Source: Polyodon spathula (lineage: Eukaryota; Chordata; Actinopteri; Acipenseriformes; Polyodontidae). From it: a stretch of DNA of 64,000 nucleotides. The notes beneath the pieces are model-generated. The model ran no database searches, was not told the DNA's origin, and worked only from the letters and a program-made list of their open reading frames with translations. This document shows, one piece after another, positions 1 through 9,689 of this stretch (the stretch's first letter is position 1; each line of letters begins with the position of its first letter). The position numbers and the translations under genes were made by a program. The stretch lies in the NCBI RefSeq assembly GCF_017654505.1, contig NC_054536.1:13204794-13268793 (forward strand), written 5' to 3'.

Positions 1-3
1 AAG

Positions 4-4
<1 letters not shown>

Positions 5-43
<39 letters not shown>
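5..43. repeat. (TG)n microsatellite
   Basis: Uninterrupted TG dinucleotide run of about 19 units at the window edge. Confidence 0.98.
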
Positions 44-45
<2 letters not shown>

Positions 46-404
46 ATGTAACTAGTGTTTTTACTGAAACAGAAGTTCACTAATGCCAAACAACAACAAC
101 ACAGTTCTACTTAATATGGTACTAACAAAATATTAAGGCTCACCAAATTAAATATATATCAACTGATACTTAAGTGGAGTTTTAAATACACAAAGTTGAG
201 GTTTATGAATTACAGCAAAGCATCACCTGACCACAGTACAAGTTACATTGTTGATAGATTTCTGCTGGTAATAAGTTCTAAAATGAAGACATGGCACAGT
301 ATTACTTTTTTAATGTGCTATCATGTTAGGGAAACATGAAAGATCTAGAACATTTACATCACACTATATATTGCATGATTGCTGTTTTAAAATGAAATAA
401 AAAA
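44..404. other. AT-rich DNA, nothing recognised
   Basis: No open frame, repeat boundary or motif that I can support in this stretch. Confidence 0.6.
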
Positions 405-435
405 TTAGGTGTACATTTTTAATAACATATTCAAA

Positions 436-1562
436 AACTCAAACAAGAGCTCTTTGGGGCATCTTTGGGGACTCAGCTGGCTGAGTGCTGACATCAGGCC
501 AGAAAGAAACACACACAGTACTGAGGTGAAATGATGAAGGCGCCACCTCACCCTCAAAGTTCCGGTTGTATGTCCGGCCCAGAAACAGGGGCAGCAATGG
601 TCCATGGGGGCGGTCATGGAGGGACTTCCTCCTCCCATCCCAATAGCTGTAGTGGCCAAGCTGACCACACACAAGCTGGCTCCTCTGGCCAAGGCAATCC
701 CAGCAGCCAAACCTCTGCTTGGGGGGTAGTTTCACAACCAGCAGCTCCCTAGCTCACAGCAGAAAGTCTGTCAGCTTACTAACTGGCAGCAGAGCCATTA
801 ATGGCTTACGGGCTGACTCCTCCAGCCCCAGCACATCCCCAGAGGTCAATAACAAACCACCTCCAGGTGACAGCGAGGCAGGGCTGGCGGCGACCTGGGG
901 TGAAGCAGAGCTGGTGGATACCCCAGGCGAAGCAGTTCCGGCTACCCAAGGTGAAACAGAGCCGGTGACCCCAGGCAACGGCAGCAGCGGACCCTTGGGG
1001 GGCGATGGCAGCAGCAGACCTTCAGGAGGTGACGGCAGCAGCAGACCCTCGGGAGGCAATGGCAGCAGCGGACCTTTGGGAGGCGAACTCGGGAGGGGAG
1101 CCCCTGGCCATAGAGGCGGCAGCTCTACTTCTCCCTCGTACCTTGTAACTGGTTGCTCTACTGGCAAGGCGAAGCTAGGCAGGCATCCTGGGCGAAGACG
1201 TGAAGGCATCCCGAGGCGGTTACGTGAAGGTATTCACCCTGTGCTGGTGCAAGCAAATATTCACCCTGTGCTGGTGGAGATGGTGGAGGCAGAAGCAGCT
1301 CCTGCTGCTCTGCTCCTGCTGATGGAGGTGGTGGAGGCAGAGGTAGCTCCTGCTCCTGGCGGTGTAGGCGGGAGCAGTGTGTATTTTCCTGGCGACAAAG
1401 GTGGGAGTAGCAGGTAGACTCCCCCTGTTGGTGGAGGTGAGAGCAGCCGGTAGCTTCCTGGCGGCGAAGGTGGGAGCAGCGGACAGTCTCCCCCTGGTGA
1501 TGGAGACGAGAGCAGCAAGTAGTTGACTGGCGGTGGAGGCAAGAGCAGTGGGTAGTCTCCCT
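436..1562 (-). other. Low-complexity 3' extension of gag-like pseudogene
   Basis: GC-richer DNA continuous with the zinc-knuckle pseudogene. Minus-strand frames 754-1209 and 1261-1542 encode Pro/Leu/Gly-rich repeats (for example PPEGLLLPS), but they are no longer in frame with each other. The segment near 440-735 gives a Cys-containing minus-strand peptide without a recognisable fold. I read this as the frame-shifted remainder of the same gene or of its element. Confidence 0.45.
979..1087. repeat. 27-bp minisatellite
   Basis: Four imperfect tandem copies of a 27-bp unit around GGCAGCAGCGGACC, each a multiple of three in length. Confidence 0.8.
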
Positions 1563-2717
1563 CTATTGCAGGGGACTGGTGCAGCTCACCCTCACTTGCA
1601 GGGGACTGTTGCGGCTCTTCTTCACTTGCAGGGGACTGGTGTGGCTCTCCCTAATTTGCAGGGGTAGGTGATGGAGGCAGAGGCAGCTCCTTCTCCTCTC
1701 CTCCAGTTGGGGGAGTGATACCAGCAGGCATTCACCCTCTGCTGGTGGATGGGGACCCAGCAGGCATTCACCCTCTGCTGATGGACAGGGACCCAGCAGA
1801 CATTCACCCTCTGCTGGTGGATGGGAAGATGGCAAGCAGTCTCCTCCTGGCGGAGAGAGCAGGTGCAGCAGGTAGTCTCCCTCCATTATCGGGACTGATG
1901 TGGCTCTCCCTCGGTTGCTGGGAACTGGTGCGACTCTCCTTGTGCTGGCGACAGTAGCGATGGCTCCTCTTTTGTGCTGGAGACAGCGGGGCTTCTTCCT
2001 CTTGCACTGGAGACAGCGGGGCTTCTCCATCCTCCTGGACAACACCCAGAGGCCCTGTTCCCCACAGGCACGGCACAGGTTCTTGGCCTCAAGAATGGTG
2101 AGGCAGGCTTCCCAGCTTCCCTCTGGTCGTCCCACCTCCTTTCCAGGACAGGGACAGTTGCGAATGCAATGGCCCCTCTCCTCGCAGAGCTGGCACCAAC
2201 TCGAGGCTTCAAGAAAGCGGAGGTAGGCTTCCCTTCTTCCAGGCAGTAGAGGTAGCTCCTGCTCTTCTCCTTCTGGTGGTGATGAGAACGGCAGGTACTC
2301 CTCCTCTGCTGGTGGAGACTTTGTGAACTGTGGACATACCTACTCCTCCCTCTTGGGCTGTGGATGCATCGACTCCCGCTTTGTGGGCTGTAGACGCCTG
2401 TGCTCCCCCCTTCTGGGTGCTGGATGCTCAAGCTCCACCCACTCAGGTGTAGGACGTTCGGGCTCCTCTGTCTCTAGCAATGGAGGGGGTTGGTTGGATG
2501 CTATACGCCCAACCTCGCCAACGGCAAAGTGCCATTTCTCACCTTTCAGGCAGGTGAGGCAGACGTCCAGCGTGGTAGAGACAGCGCAGGACCTGCGACC
2601 GGCCCTGCACTGCTGCCGATGCACTTTGCATCTCCACTTAGTGAAAAACTGAGATTTGCCACAGATGATTAAATGCAGTGGGAATCCTGACAATAAAGTA
2701 CTGTACTGTAATATCAT
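1563..2717 (-). pseudogene. Decayed gag-like zinc-knuckle gene (copy 1)
   Basis: Read on the minus strand, one frame runs from about 2717 to 1563 with a single in-frame TAG at 2340-2342. Just downstream of the stop it encodes a clear CCHC zinc knuckle (WCQLCEERGHCIRNC, spacing CX2CX4HX4C, about 2160-2205). A Cys-rich segment (LCRACGEQG) follows, then Pro/Glu-rich repeats. CCHC knuckles of this spacing bind nucleic acid in retroelement Gag proteins. The other minus-strand gene in this window (5.2-7.6 kb) has the same design: an N-proximal knuckle followed by Pro/Glu repeats. I therefore infer a related Gag-like family. No LTR, primer site or pol was found here. The stop codon and loss of frame beyond 1563 argue for a pseudogene. 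A fast-evolving host zinc-knuckle gene is the alternative. Confidence 0.6.
1728..1828. repeat. 36-bp minisatellite in gag-like gene
   Basis: Three tandem copies of a 36-bp unit containing CATTCACCCTCTGCTG. On the minus strand each unit encodes 12 residues of the type PPAEGECLLG. The period keeps the frame, so copy number can change without breaking the gene. Confidence 0.85.
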
Positions 2718-2721
2718 TTTA

Positions 2722-4000
2722 ATTCAAATGCCATTACACTTAACATTGCATGGCAGTTAAACTAGACACCCTCACACGACGATTGGTTCTCTTTTAAAGT
2801 TAAGTATACTTAACTTTAAAATAGAAAAAAAAAGTTACAAGTTGGTTCTAGTGTTATTGCTTGTTTGCTAAATGTGACTCTTCAATCGTATTGAATAAGA
2901 GAAACTTCAAAGCAGACTGAAAAAAATGTTTATACCACGTTAAATAACACACCTCCACAAGATATATAAAATGCCCTTTGTGCAGCACCTTGAATTTTAG
3001 TATTAATACCAAGCAATTTGGTGGCATTGCAAATTCAGTTAAAATAGGAAAATCAATCTCTCTATTATGTGCATTATGATCAGTAGTGTAGTTGAGCCGG
3101 AACTGTATTCCGGTCCTTTTTTCAAAAGGTAGAACCTTGACTTAAGAGTTAACTTAAGAATCAACTTAAGAATAATTTCGATGCATGCGTACCGATGAAG
3201 CGATCTCTTTTCCTTATGGAAATCAAAATAGTGTTTCCATACCATGCCACTGAATAGGCAATAGGAAGCAGAGTTCCTGCTTGCCTCTACTGATAATACA
3301 TGAATCGGAGTATCCATCTCCGATAACCGGCACGCAGTTTAAATGTTTGCAGTCAAGTCACACAAAACTCCTGATTCCTGCACAACTGTATGATACAGTC
3401 AGTCATCCTCATGATGCAATGAAGAGATCATTAGGTACTTCTATTACAAACTACAATATTAAAGTTTAATAGGGCTAACAGTGTGTTTAGTAAAAATGGT
3501 GATGAAAAAGTAGCCAAATTGTTTTTGTTTTTTTTTTATCTGATGAGATCTGTCAGAACTTTAAAAATAAATTGAAAAACAAATGTAGTTTATATTTACT
3601 TTATATTTTGCTGGCGTTTTGGTACTTTTGGATTTAGGACTACACCACTGATTATGAAGCTTGATTACTGTGTGGCTATTCATCTTACATTAAGAGAATT
3701 AATAAAAGAAAAGCATCAATCCTCTAGTTTTTTACCTCCTGTCTCCTGCCTCTAAATATTGGTATGCCATTGTTTTGTATTTTTCAAAGGTGACTTGATG
3801 CCTTCCTTTCATGTTTGTAAATTGGTCATCTATTTACTGAGGTGCATTGGGTGTAACAAAATGTTACAGTTTGGTTTGAAATAACCAATTATATTGGGTT
3901 TAATTGAAATTGCAGGGTTTGCACTGCACACAATTTGTTTTTAAAAGCATTTGCTTTAAAGCTGTTCTTTATAACGGCACTTATCGTAACACTGTTATAA
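2722..4000. other. AT-rich DNA with small repeats only
   Basis: No gene recognised. It holds the perfect palindrome at 2792-2821 and a short direct repeat of AACTTAAGAAT-type units near 3131-3175. Confidence 0.55.
2792..2821. repeat. Perfect 30-bp palindrome
   Basis: The left arm TTTTAAAGTTAAGTA (2792-2806) is followed directly by its exact reverse complement (2807-2821) with no spacer. Confidence 0.95.
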
Positions 4001-4007
4001 ATATCAT

Positions 4008-4703
4008 ATGGGAGATACTGAAATTGGAGAAGGAATCTATGAAAAAGACCTAGGAGTTTTTGTTGACTCAGAAATGTCTTCATCTAGACAATGTGGGGAA
4101 GCTATAAAAAAGGCTAACAAGATGCTCGGATACATTGTGAAAAGTGTTGAATTTAAATCAAGGGAAGTAATGTTAAAACTGTACAATGCATTAGTAAGAC
4201 CTCATCTTGAATATTGTGTTCAGTTCTGGTCACCTCTCTATAAAAAAGATATTGCTGCTCTAGAAAAAGGGCAAAGAAGAGCGATCAGAATTATTCCGGG
4301 CTTAAAAGTCATATGCAGACAGGCTAAAAGAATTGAATCTGTTCAGTCTTGAACAAAGAAGACTACGTGGCGACCTAATTCAAGCATTCAAAATTCTAAA
4401 AGGTATTGACAATGTTGACCCAAGGGACTTTTTCAATCTGAAAAAAGAAACAAGGACCAGGGGTCACAAATGGAGATTAGACAAAGGGGCATTCAGAACA
4501 GAAAATAGGAGGCACTTTTTTACACAGAGAATCGTGAGGGTCTGGAATCAACTCCCCAGTAATGTTGTTGAAGCTGACACCCTGGGATCCTTCAAGAAGC
4601 TGCTTGATGAGATTCTGGGATCAATAAGCTACTAACAACCAAACGAGCAAGATGGGCCGAATGGCTGCCTCTCGTTTGTAAACTTTCTTATGTTCTTAGT
4701 AAA
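4008..4703 (+). pseudogene. LINE 3' end (CR1/Jockey-type reverse transcriptase C-terminus), copy A
   Basis: Two plus-strand frames (4008-4352 and about 4333-4635) join across a frameshift near 4310-4335. They encode the C-terminal region of a LINE reverse transcriptase: KKANKMLGYI, VEFKSREVMLKLYNALVRPH, then LEYCVQFWSPL, and after the shift NLFSLEQRRLRGDLIQAFKI. This thumb-like region is typical of CR1/L2/Jockey-group non-LTR elements. After the stop (4635) comes a short 3' UTR ending in GGGCCGAATGGC and TTTCTTATGTTCTTA, almost the same as the tail of the second LINE near 63.6 kb. The copy is heavily 5'-truncated and frameshifted, so it is inactive. Confidence 0.9.
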
Positions 4704-5309
4704 TACACTGAAGCAAACTAAAATCTAAATTGATTAGAAACAAAAAATTAATTAACAAATTTATTCAGCTACTTGTATCCACATGGCTGATTTGTGTTAT
4801 TAACTGTTTTGTAGATATCACATCTAATTTTTTAATTTCAGTCTTCAGCTGACTGTAATTTTCATTTGTCATAGGTCTCTTTGGTTCTAACAATAAATCT
4901 CAGAACAGTTTAAGGAATATAATTGTATGCTGATTATACAGTGGTTAATATTTTTACCATACAGACCGTTATCTGCTTGTTAGGATACATCTTCAGTAAA
5001 AGATGAATATTTTCTAAAAATGTGCTATTATATATCTATAAATTGTAAGTTGTTAGCATACATTAACGATCAAGAGAACATTGGACATGTGTTGACAGTT
5101 TCATTTTCAGGAATACAAAATGTGTTAAAAAAAAAAATACAAAACACAGCATATCCTTCACACACCTAGTATTGTTACAAAAATGATATCTGTAAAAATA
5201 GTATGACAAAGTGCTTGTTTGTCAACTTGAAATACACAGGACTGTATGCAGGTGAGCAATTCTGGAAAAACAATGTAGGATTTATCTTTTACAGCGCACT
5301 TAGGCATTA
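4704..5309. other. AT-rich spacer
   Basis: No coding or repeat boundary recognised between the LINE tail and the LTR element. Confidence 0.5.
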
Positions 5310-7605
5310 CCATGTGTGGCAGGCTGGCGAGTGGATAGAGGCCCAGAGACAGACTGCAGTTCAAAAAAATAACTATTTTATTATAAATAAACACAAAATG
5401 AAAGGGCACAAGGGCCAAAACAAAACAATTTAAACACAAAGAAAGACAAAAAGCAAAACTTACAAAAATAACAGTTTCCAGGCTGGGCGATGCCTTCACT
5501 GGATTCAAACTTTCTAAACAACCCCAAAAAAAACCAACCTGCTTCCTCAGCTCCCTCTCCCCAAATGAGAAGCAGAGTCCAATTATGTCCCTTGGGTGGG
5601 CTGTTATGGTGGGTGGTGGTGGGCGGGGTTGATGTCGGAGCCCCCAAGCCTTCTTTGGTTGAGGGGGCCCCGAATGTCCAAGGTAGCATGACGACGGCGG
5701 CCCGGCTCCCTCTGGTGGCGGAGGCGAGGCGGCGGCCCGGCTCCCTCTGGTGGCGGAGGCGGCGGCGGCCCGGCTCCCTCTGGTGGCGGAGGCGGCGGCG
5801 GCCCGGCTCCCTCTGGTGGCGGAGGCGGCGGCCCGGCGGCCCTCTCCCTCTGGCCCGGCTCCCTCTGGCGGCGGCGGCGGCGGCCCGGCTCCCTCTGGTG
5901 GCGGAGGCGGCGGCGGCGGCCCGGCTCCCTCTGGTGGCGGAGGCGGCGGCGGCGGCCCGGCTCCCTCTGGTGGCGGAGGCGGCGCGGCGGCCCGGCTCCC
6001 TCTGGTGGCGGAGGCGGCGGCGGCGGCCCGGCTCCCTCTGGTGGCGGAGGCGGCGGCGGCGGCCCGGCTCCCTCTGGTGGCGGAGGCGGCGGCGGCGGCC
6101 CGGCTCCCTCTGGTGGCGGAGGCGGCGGCGGCGGCGGCCCCTCTCCCTCTGGAGGCGGCGGCGGCGGCCCGGCTCCCTCTGGTGGCGGAGGCGGCGGCCC
6201 GGCTCCCTCTGGTGGCGGAGGCGGCGGCCCGGCTCCCTCTGGTGGCGGAGGCGGCGGCCCGGCTCCCTCTGGTGGCGGAGGCGGCGGCGGCTCCCTCTGG
6301 TGGCGGAGGCGGCGGCCCGGCCCGGCTCCCTCTGGTGGCGGCGGCCGGCTCCCTCTGGTGGCGGCCCGGCTCCCTCTGGTGGCGGCCCGGCTCCCTCTGG
6401 TGGCGGAGGCGGCGACGGCGGCCCGGCTCCCTCTGGTGGCGGAGGCGGCGGCGGCGGCCCGGCTCCCTCTGGTGGCGGAGGCGGCGGCGGCGGCCCGGCT
6501 CCCTCTGGTGGCGGCCCGGCTCCCTCTGGTGGCGGAGGCGGCGGCGGCGGCCCGGCTCCCTCTGGTGGCGGAGGCGGCGGCCCCGGCTCCCTCTGGTGGC
6601 GGAGGCGGGATGGCGGCCCGGCTCCCTCTGGTGGCGGCCCCCGGCTCCCTCTGGTGGCGGCCCGGCTCCCTCTGGTGGCGGAGGCGGCGGCCCGGCTCCC
6701 TCTGGTGGCGGAGGCGGCGGCCCGGCTCCCTCTGGTGGCGAGGCGGGCGGCGGCGGCTCCTCCCTCTCGGGCTCTGGGGGCGACGGCGGCCCCTCACCCC
6801 TCTCTGGCTCTGGGAGCGACGGCGGCTCCTCACCCCTCTCTGGCTCTGGGAGCGACGGCGGCTCCTCACCCCTCTCTGGCTCTGGGAGCGACGGCGGCTC
6901 CTCACCCCTCTCTGGCTCTGGGAGCGACGGCGGCTCCTCACCCCTCTCTGGCTCTGGGAGCGACGGCGGCTCCTCACCCCTCTCTGGCTCTGGGAGCGAC
7001 GGCGGCTCCTCACCCCTCTCTGGCTCTGGGAGCGACGGCGGCTCCTCACCCCTCTCTGGCTCTGGGAGCGACGGCGGCTCCTCACCCCTCTTTATTGGAG
7101 TGACCGGGGCATCTCCCATGTCTACCGCCAGGTAATTAACCACCATGAGGGCAACCTCTGGGAAGGAGGCCGGGTGGTGTTGTTCCTCCCACTGTTCCCA
7201 CCTCTCCCCATCTCGACGCCACAGCGTGTTGATAACTATGGGGAGATCGTGGACGAGGTCTGCCTCAGGGTGCATCAACCAGTCCCAGATCTCCTGGGAC
7301 GGTGGTGAAGGTGGTGGTGCTGGAGGTAGTGGGGTGGCCCCTGATGCCCGGGGTGAACATGGCACCTCTTCCTGGGCCTGGTTGTAGGGGCATCCTGCCC
7401 AGTTGTGGCCATCCTCCTCACACCGGCCACACCAGTTTGCCGGTGGCACGTCTGGGCAGGACCGCCAACGATGGTCCTCCTTCCCACACCATGAACACCA
7501 GGGGAAGAGGCTGGCCGGGTCCTCCAGCGGTGGCTGCAGCAGCTTACATTTCTTCAGCTGCTGCTGCTTTTCCTGCCTTTGCCGCTGTCTGCTCTTCTTT
7601 CCCAT
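5158..7605 (-). CDS. Gag-like protein with two CCHC zinc knuckles and long Pro/Glu/Gly repeats (copy 2)
   Basis: 815 codons from ATG at 7605, about 115 bp inside the 5' LTR. The N-terminus is basic (MGKKSRQRQRQ). Two CCHC knuckles follow: C37-C40-H45-C50 (CSWCGKEDHRWRSC) and C59-C62-H67-C72 (CGRCEEDGHNWAGC). A Trp-rich segment lies near residues 105-165 (IWDWLMHPEADLVHDLPIVI), then eight copies of GEEPPSLPEPER, then about thirty Pro/Gly/Ala/Arg-rich units. Those later units slip between three frames (PPEGAG, HQREPG, ATRGSR) because the DNA units are not always multiples of three. The last part reads through the truncated LTR and about 150 bp of flanking DNA before a stop, so the natural C-terminus is lost. 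CCHC knuckles are known nucleic-acid binders in Gag; the packaging role is inferred. The knuckles sit at the N-terminus, not after a capsid domain, and I recognise no capsid fold. Confidence 0.7.
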   Translation of the reverse strand: MGKKSRQRQRQEKQQQLKKCKLLQPPLEDPASLFPWCSWCGKEDHRWRSCPDVPPANWCGRCEEDGHNWAGCPYNQAQEEVPCSPRASGATPLPPAPPPSPPSQEIWDWLMHPEADLVHDLPIVINTLWRRDGERWEQWEEQHHPASFPEVALMVVNYLAVDMGDAPVTPIKRGEEPPSLPEPERGEEPPSLPEPERGEEPPSLPEPERGEEPPSLPEPERGEEPPSLPEPERGEEPPSLPEPERGEEPPSLPEPERGEEPPSLPEPERGEGPPSPPEPEREEPPPPASPPEGAGPPPPPPEGAGPPPPPPEGAGPPPEGAGGRHQREPGRHPASATRGSRGRRLRHQREPGRRRRLRHQREPGRHQREPGRRRRLRHQREPGRRRRLRHQREPGRRRRLRHQREPGRHQREPGRHQREPAAATRGSRAGPPPPPPEGAAAASATRGSRAAASATRGSRAAASATRGSRAAASATRGSRAAAAASRGRGAAAAAASATRGSRAAAAASATRGSRAAAAASATRGSRAAAAASATRGSRAAAPPPPPEGAGPPPPPPPPEGAGPPPPPPPPEGAGPPPPPPEGAGPEGEGRRAAASATRGSRAAAASATRGSRAAAASATRGSRAAASPPPPEGAGPPSSCYLGHSGPPQPKKAWGLRHQPRPPPPTITAHPRDIIGLCFSFGERELRKQVGFFWGCLESLNPVKASPSLETVIFVSFAFCLSLCLNCFVLALVPFHFVFIYNKIVIFLNCSLSLGLYPLASLPHMVMPKCAVKDKSYIVFPELLTCIQSCVFQVDKQALCHTIFTDIIFVTILGV
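5315..5578 (-). repeat. 3' LTR, truncated (264 bp)
   Basis: Nearly identical to 7719 through about 7983 over its length, differing by a few bases and a small indel. Homology stops abruptly after GAGAAGCAGAG, so the U3 start with its TATA box is missing. It keeps the AATAAA signal (5377-5382). Confidence 0.93.
5690..6755. repeat. GC-rich tandem array, about thirty units
   Basis: Variable-length units of roughly 21 to 39 bp built on GGCTCCCTCTGGTGGCGG with differing numbers of GGC/GGA triplets. About 31 copies of CTCCCTCTGGTGG can be counted. The array is very GC-rich in an AT-rich region and lacks stop codons in most frames on both strands. Confidence 0.95.
6767..7090. repeat. 36-bp tandem array (about nine units)
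   Basis: Near-identical units containing GAGCGACGGCGGCTCCTCAC, each encoding 12 residues (GEEPPSLPEPER) on the minus strand. The very high unit identity points to recent homogenisation or expansion. Confidence 0.95.
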
Positions 7606-7698
7606 TTTTTTTTTTTTTCAAAAAAAAAATAAATAAATTTATCCCAAAAATTCCACAAAACAAAACAAAAATACTGCTCTGAGCCTCTAGGTGGTGCT

Positions 7699-7716
7699 AT
7701 CCCACTTCTGACACCA
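7699..7716 (-). promoter_or_regulatory. Primer binding site, tRNA-Leu-like
   Basis: Two bases inside the 5' LTR the minus strand reads TGGTGTCAGAAGTGGGAT. It starts with TGG, complementary to the CCA end of tRNAs. It differs at one position from the complement of the 3' end I recall for vertebrate tRNA-Leu(CAG). The position is exactly where reverse transcription of an LTR element should be primed. Confidence 0.75.
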
Positions 7717-7718
7717 AA

Positions 7719-8141
7719 TGTGGCAGGCTGGCGAGTGGATAGAGGCCCAGAGACAGACTGCAGTTCAAAAAAATAACTATTTTATTATAAATAAACACAA
7801 AAATGAAAGGGCACAAGGGCCAAAACAAAACAATTTAAACACAAAGAAAGACAAAAAGCAAAACTTACAAAAATAACAGTTTTCCAGGCTGGGCGATGCC
7901 TTCACTGGATTTAGAAAATTCAAAAACCACAAAACAAACACCAACCTGCTTCCTCAGCTCCCTCTCTCCAAATGAGAAGCAGAGGCCTCCTTTTATATCA
8001 GGTGGCTGGGCGCTGATTGATCGTTAATCAACCTAATCAACTAATCAACCCCAGCCACCTGAACATAATAAACCCAGGCAGGTAGGGGAAGTTAACCCCA
8101 TCCCTGCCAATTTCTAAAGAGCAGAGCTTTGCTCTGCCACA
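7719..8141 (-). repeat. 5' LTR (complete, 423 bp)
   Basis: Starts TGTGGCAG and ends CTGCCACA, the canonical TG...CA ends. In minus-strand direction it carries a TATA-like GATATAAAA (7991-8000) and an AATAAA polyadenylation signal (7781-7786), so U3, R and U5 can be assigned. Confidence 0.95.
7991..7999 (-). promoter_or_regulatory. TATA box of 5' LTR
   Basis: GATATAAAAGG on the minus strand inside the 5' LTR, upstream of the expected R region and of the AATAAA signal. Confidence 0.6.
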
Positions 8142-8146
8142 CCATG

Positions 8147-9295
8147 TATTTTAGATTACACTAAAGTTTAAAAAAAAAAATTTAAAAAATGAATACAATG
8201 TAACATCTTGATGTCAGATTTTTTTATTGAATTAGGGGAAGATATGAAGAAAAAAAATCCCCTGTGACAGTTAGTAAATTACCAAAAAGGTACTAATGAT
8301 AATTATAAAATAATATTCGTTTTGCTGGTTTGGAAAGACATTGTCAGTCTTTCTCTAAGACAACATTTGTGTAACATTTTAGTTTTTTGTTGTAACAAAG
8401 TAACTGTGACAACAATGTCCCCTGAAACATTCATTCAACTAACAATTAATTGTTTCACCACGTGACTTAATACAGGTCATATTTATTTTATATATTTTTT
8501 ATATATAAACATATCAAATCACTGACTCATACTTTAGAAAATGTTGGTTATATGCAAGATGTTACAGGGTATGACAAAGACAACATGTGAGATGACGTCA
8601 GGCCAGGAAATGACTGCACCGCAACAATAGCAGACTGGGGTACAACTGTGAGGCAGGGCATTTGTTTCAGGCACAATCACCATGTGCAACTACAGAATCT
8701 GCCTGTGCTTTGAGAGACCCTCCAACCCCATCTTGTGGTCCCGTGCCATGGGCTGTTTCTGTGAAATTCCATAAAACTTTTTTTTAAAGCCTTCTGTGAA
8801 CGGAAATGTACCGAGTAGATAAAAGTTTCCTTTATTACGGTATTCAAAAGTTGGACCATCACTCCATACACGGAATATAGTAACACCTCCCATACAGCTA
8901 CATCATGTAGTAGGCACTGCCACACATGTTTTTAAGAAAACTTAAGGAGCTTTGTTTGTTGCATATTTGATACTACTACACAAACTCTACAATTCAAAGG
9001 TATATTTCATTTAGTACGGACATTATGACAAGTCATTTGCAAAAATAAATAAGATCCACCGTTGTTTTCTTGTGTGAGGTATCATTTGGGACAAAATTCA
9101 TCCCCATCATCCCAATACACTTTATACTGAAAATACATTTCTGTAGAGTGTATGTAGTTTGCTACAGTATTTGTTTTTGCAAATAATGTAATGTGGTTTA
9201 CTGGAGATTTAAAGGTCTAGGTGTAAGGGAAATTTCATGGTTTGTTACATCAGCAGTTTATTGATATATGAAACAAAAACACATTGGAAATGTGA
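8147..9295. other. AT-rich DNA
   Basis: No gene recognised. A GACGTCAGGCCAGGAAA segment near 8593 resembles a motif shared by LTRs elsewhere in the window, but no LTR ends are visible here. Confidence 0.5.
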
Positions 9296-9299
9296 AAGA

Positions 9300-9680
9300 C
9301 TCCAATTGAATGATTGATTAGCATTTGAGTCTCGGTACAACTGCATAAAAGCTGCATGTTTTCACTCACTCTGGGTTGTGTGTTTGATGAGTGGAGAACG
9401 GGATTGGAGACGGAGGTAATTGTAATAATAATAGTTAAAAATAGAAGCTCACCGTGTTTTCTCTGTATAGCCCGTTTTGTTTGTCTTTTTGTTTTGGCGA
9501 TGAGTGCCATGTCCTGTGTCTTGTTTGTCTTTGCAACCTTTTATTTTCTGCTTGTTTAAATTATTAAATGCTGAGCGGTACCAATCACTCAGCTCCACCC
9601 AACTCTACCGCTCTGTCGTTTATTTCCTAGTTCCTGTTTCTGGTCTGACGTCCCCCGCTCCGGCCGTCTTTGTGACACAC
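9300..9680 (+). mobile_element. LTR fragment (same family as 24,953-25,520, opposite strand)
   Basis: About 380 bp matching the reverse complement of the 25-kb LTR. Shared blocks include CTCCAATTGAATGATTGATT, AGAAGCTCACCGTGTTTT and GGTCTGACGTCCCCC. The far end reads CTTTGTGACACA. The first part of the LTR is missing, so this is a 5'-truncated LTR. No internal retroelement sequence adjoins it. Confidence 0.8.
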
Positions 9681-9689
9681 ATTTACATT

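Larger units (their letters stand above)
5310..8146 (-). mobile_element. LTR retroelement, gag-only and non-autonomous, with 5-bp target duplications
   Basis: Transcribed on the minus strand. A 423-bp 5' LTR (7719-8141) begins TGTGGCAG and ends CTGCCACA, a perfect 8-bp terminal inverted repeat. A truncated second LTR copy lies at 5315-5578. The pair is flanked by the same pentamer CCATG (5310-5314 and 8142-8146), as expected for an integrase-made target duplication. A tRNA-Leu-like primer site lies directly inside the 5' LTR. Only a gag-like gene lies between the LTRs; there is no protease, reverse transcriptase or integrase. The side of the 3' LTR that should carry the polypurine tract is deleted, and the internal region runs straight into the remaining LTR. 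Intact outer ends and target duplications with a lost inner junction suggest an internal deletion after insertion, or insertion of a mobilised deleted copy. Confidence 0.93.

Noticed and set aside
5490..7308. Long plus-strand open frames of about 316 to 537 codons over the GC-rich array
   Set aside because: They are a by-product of stop-free tandem repeats. The minus-strand frame has the zinc knuckles, the start near the LTR and the primer-site polarity, so the plus-strand frames are not credible genes.
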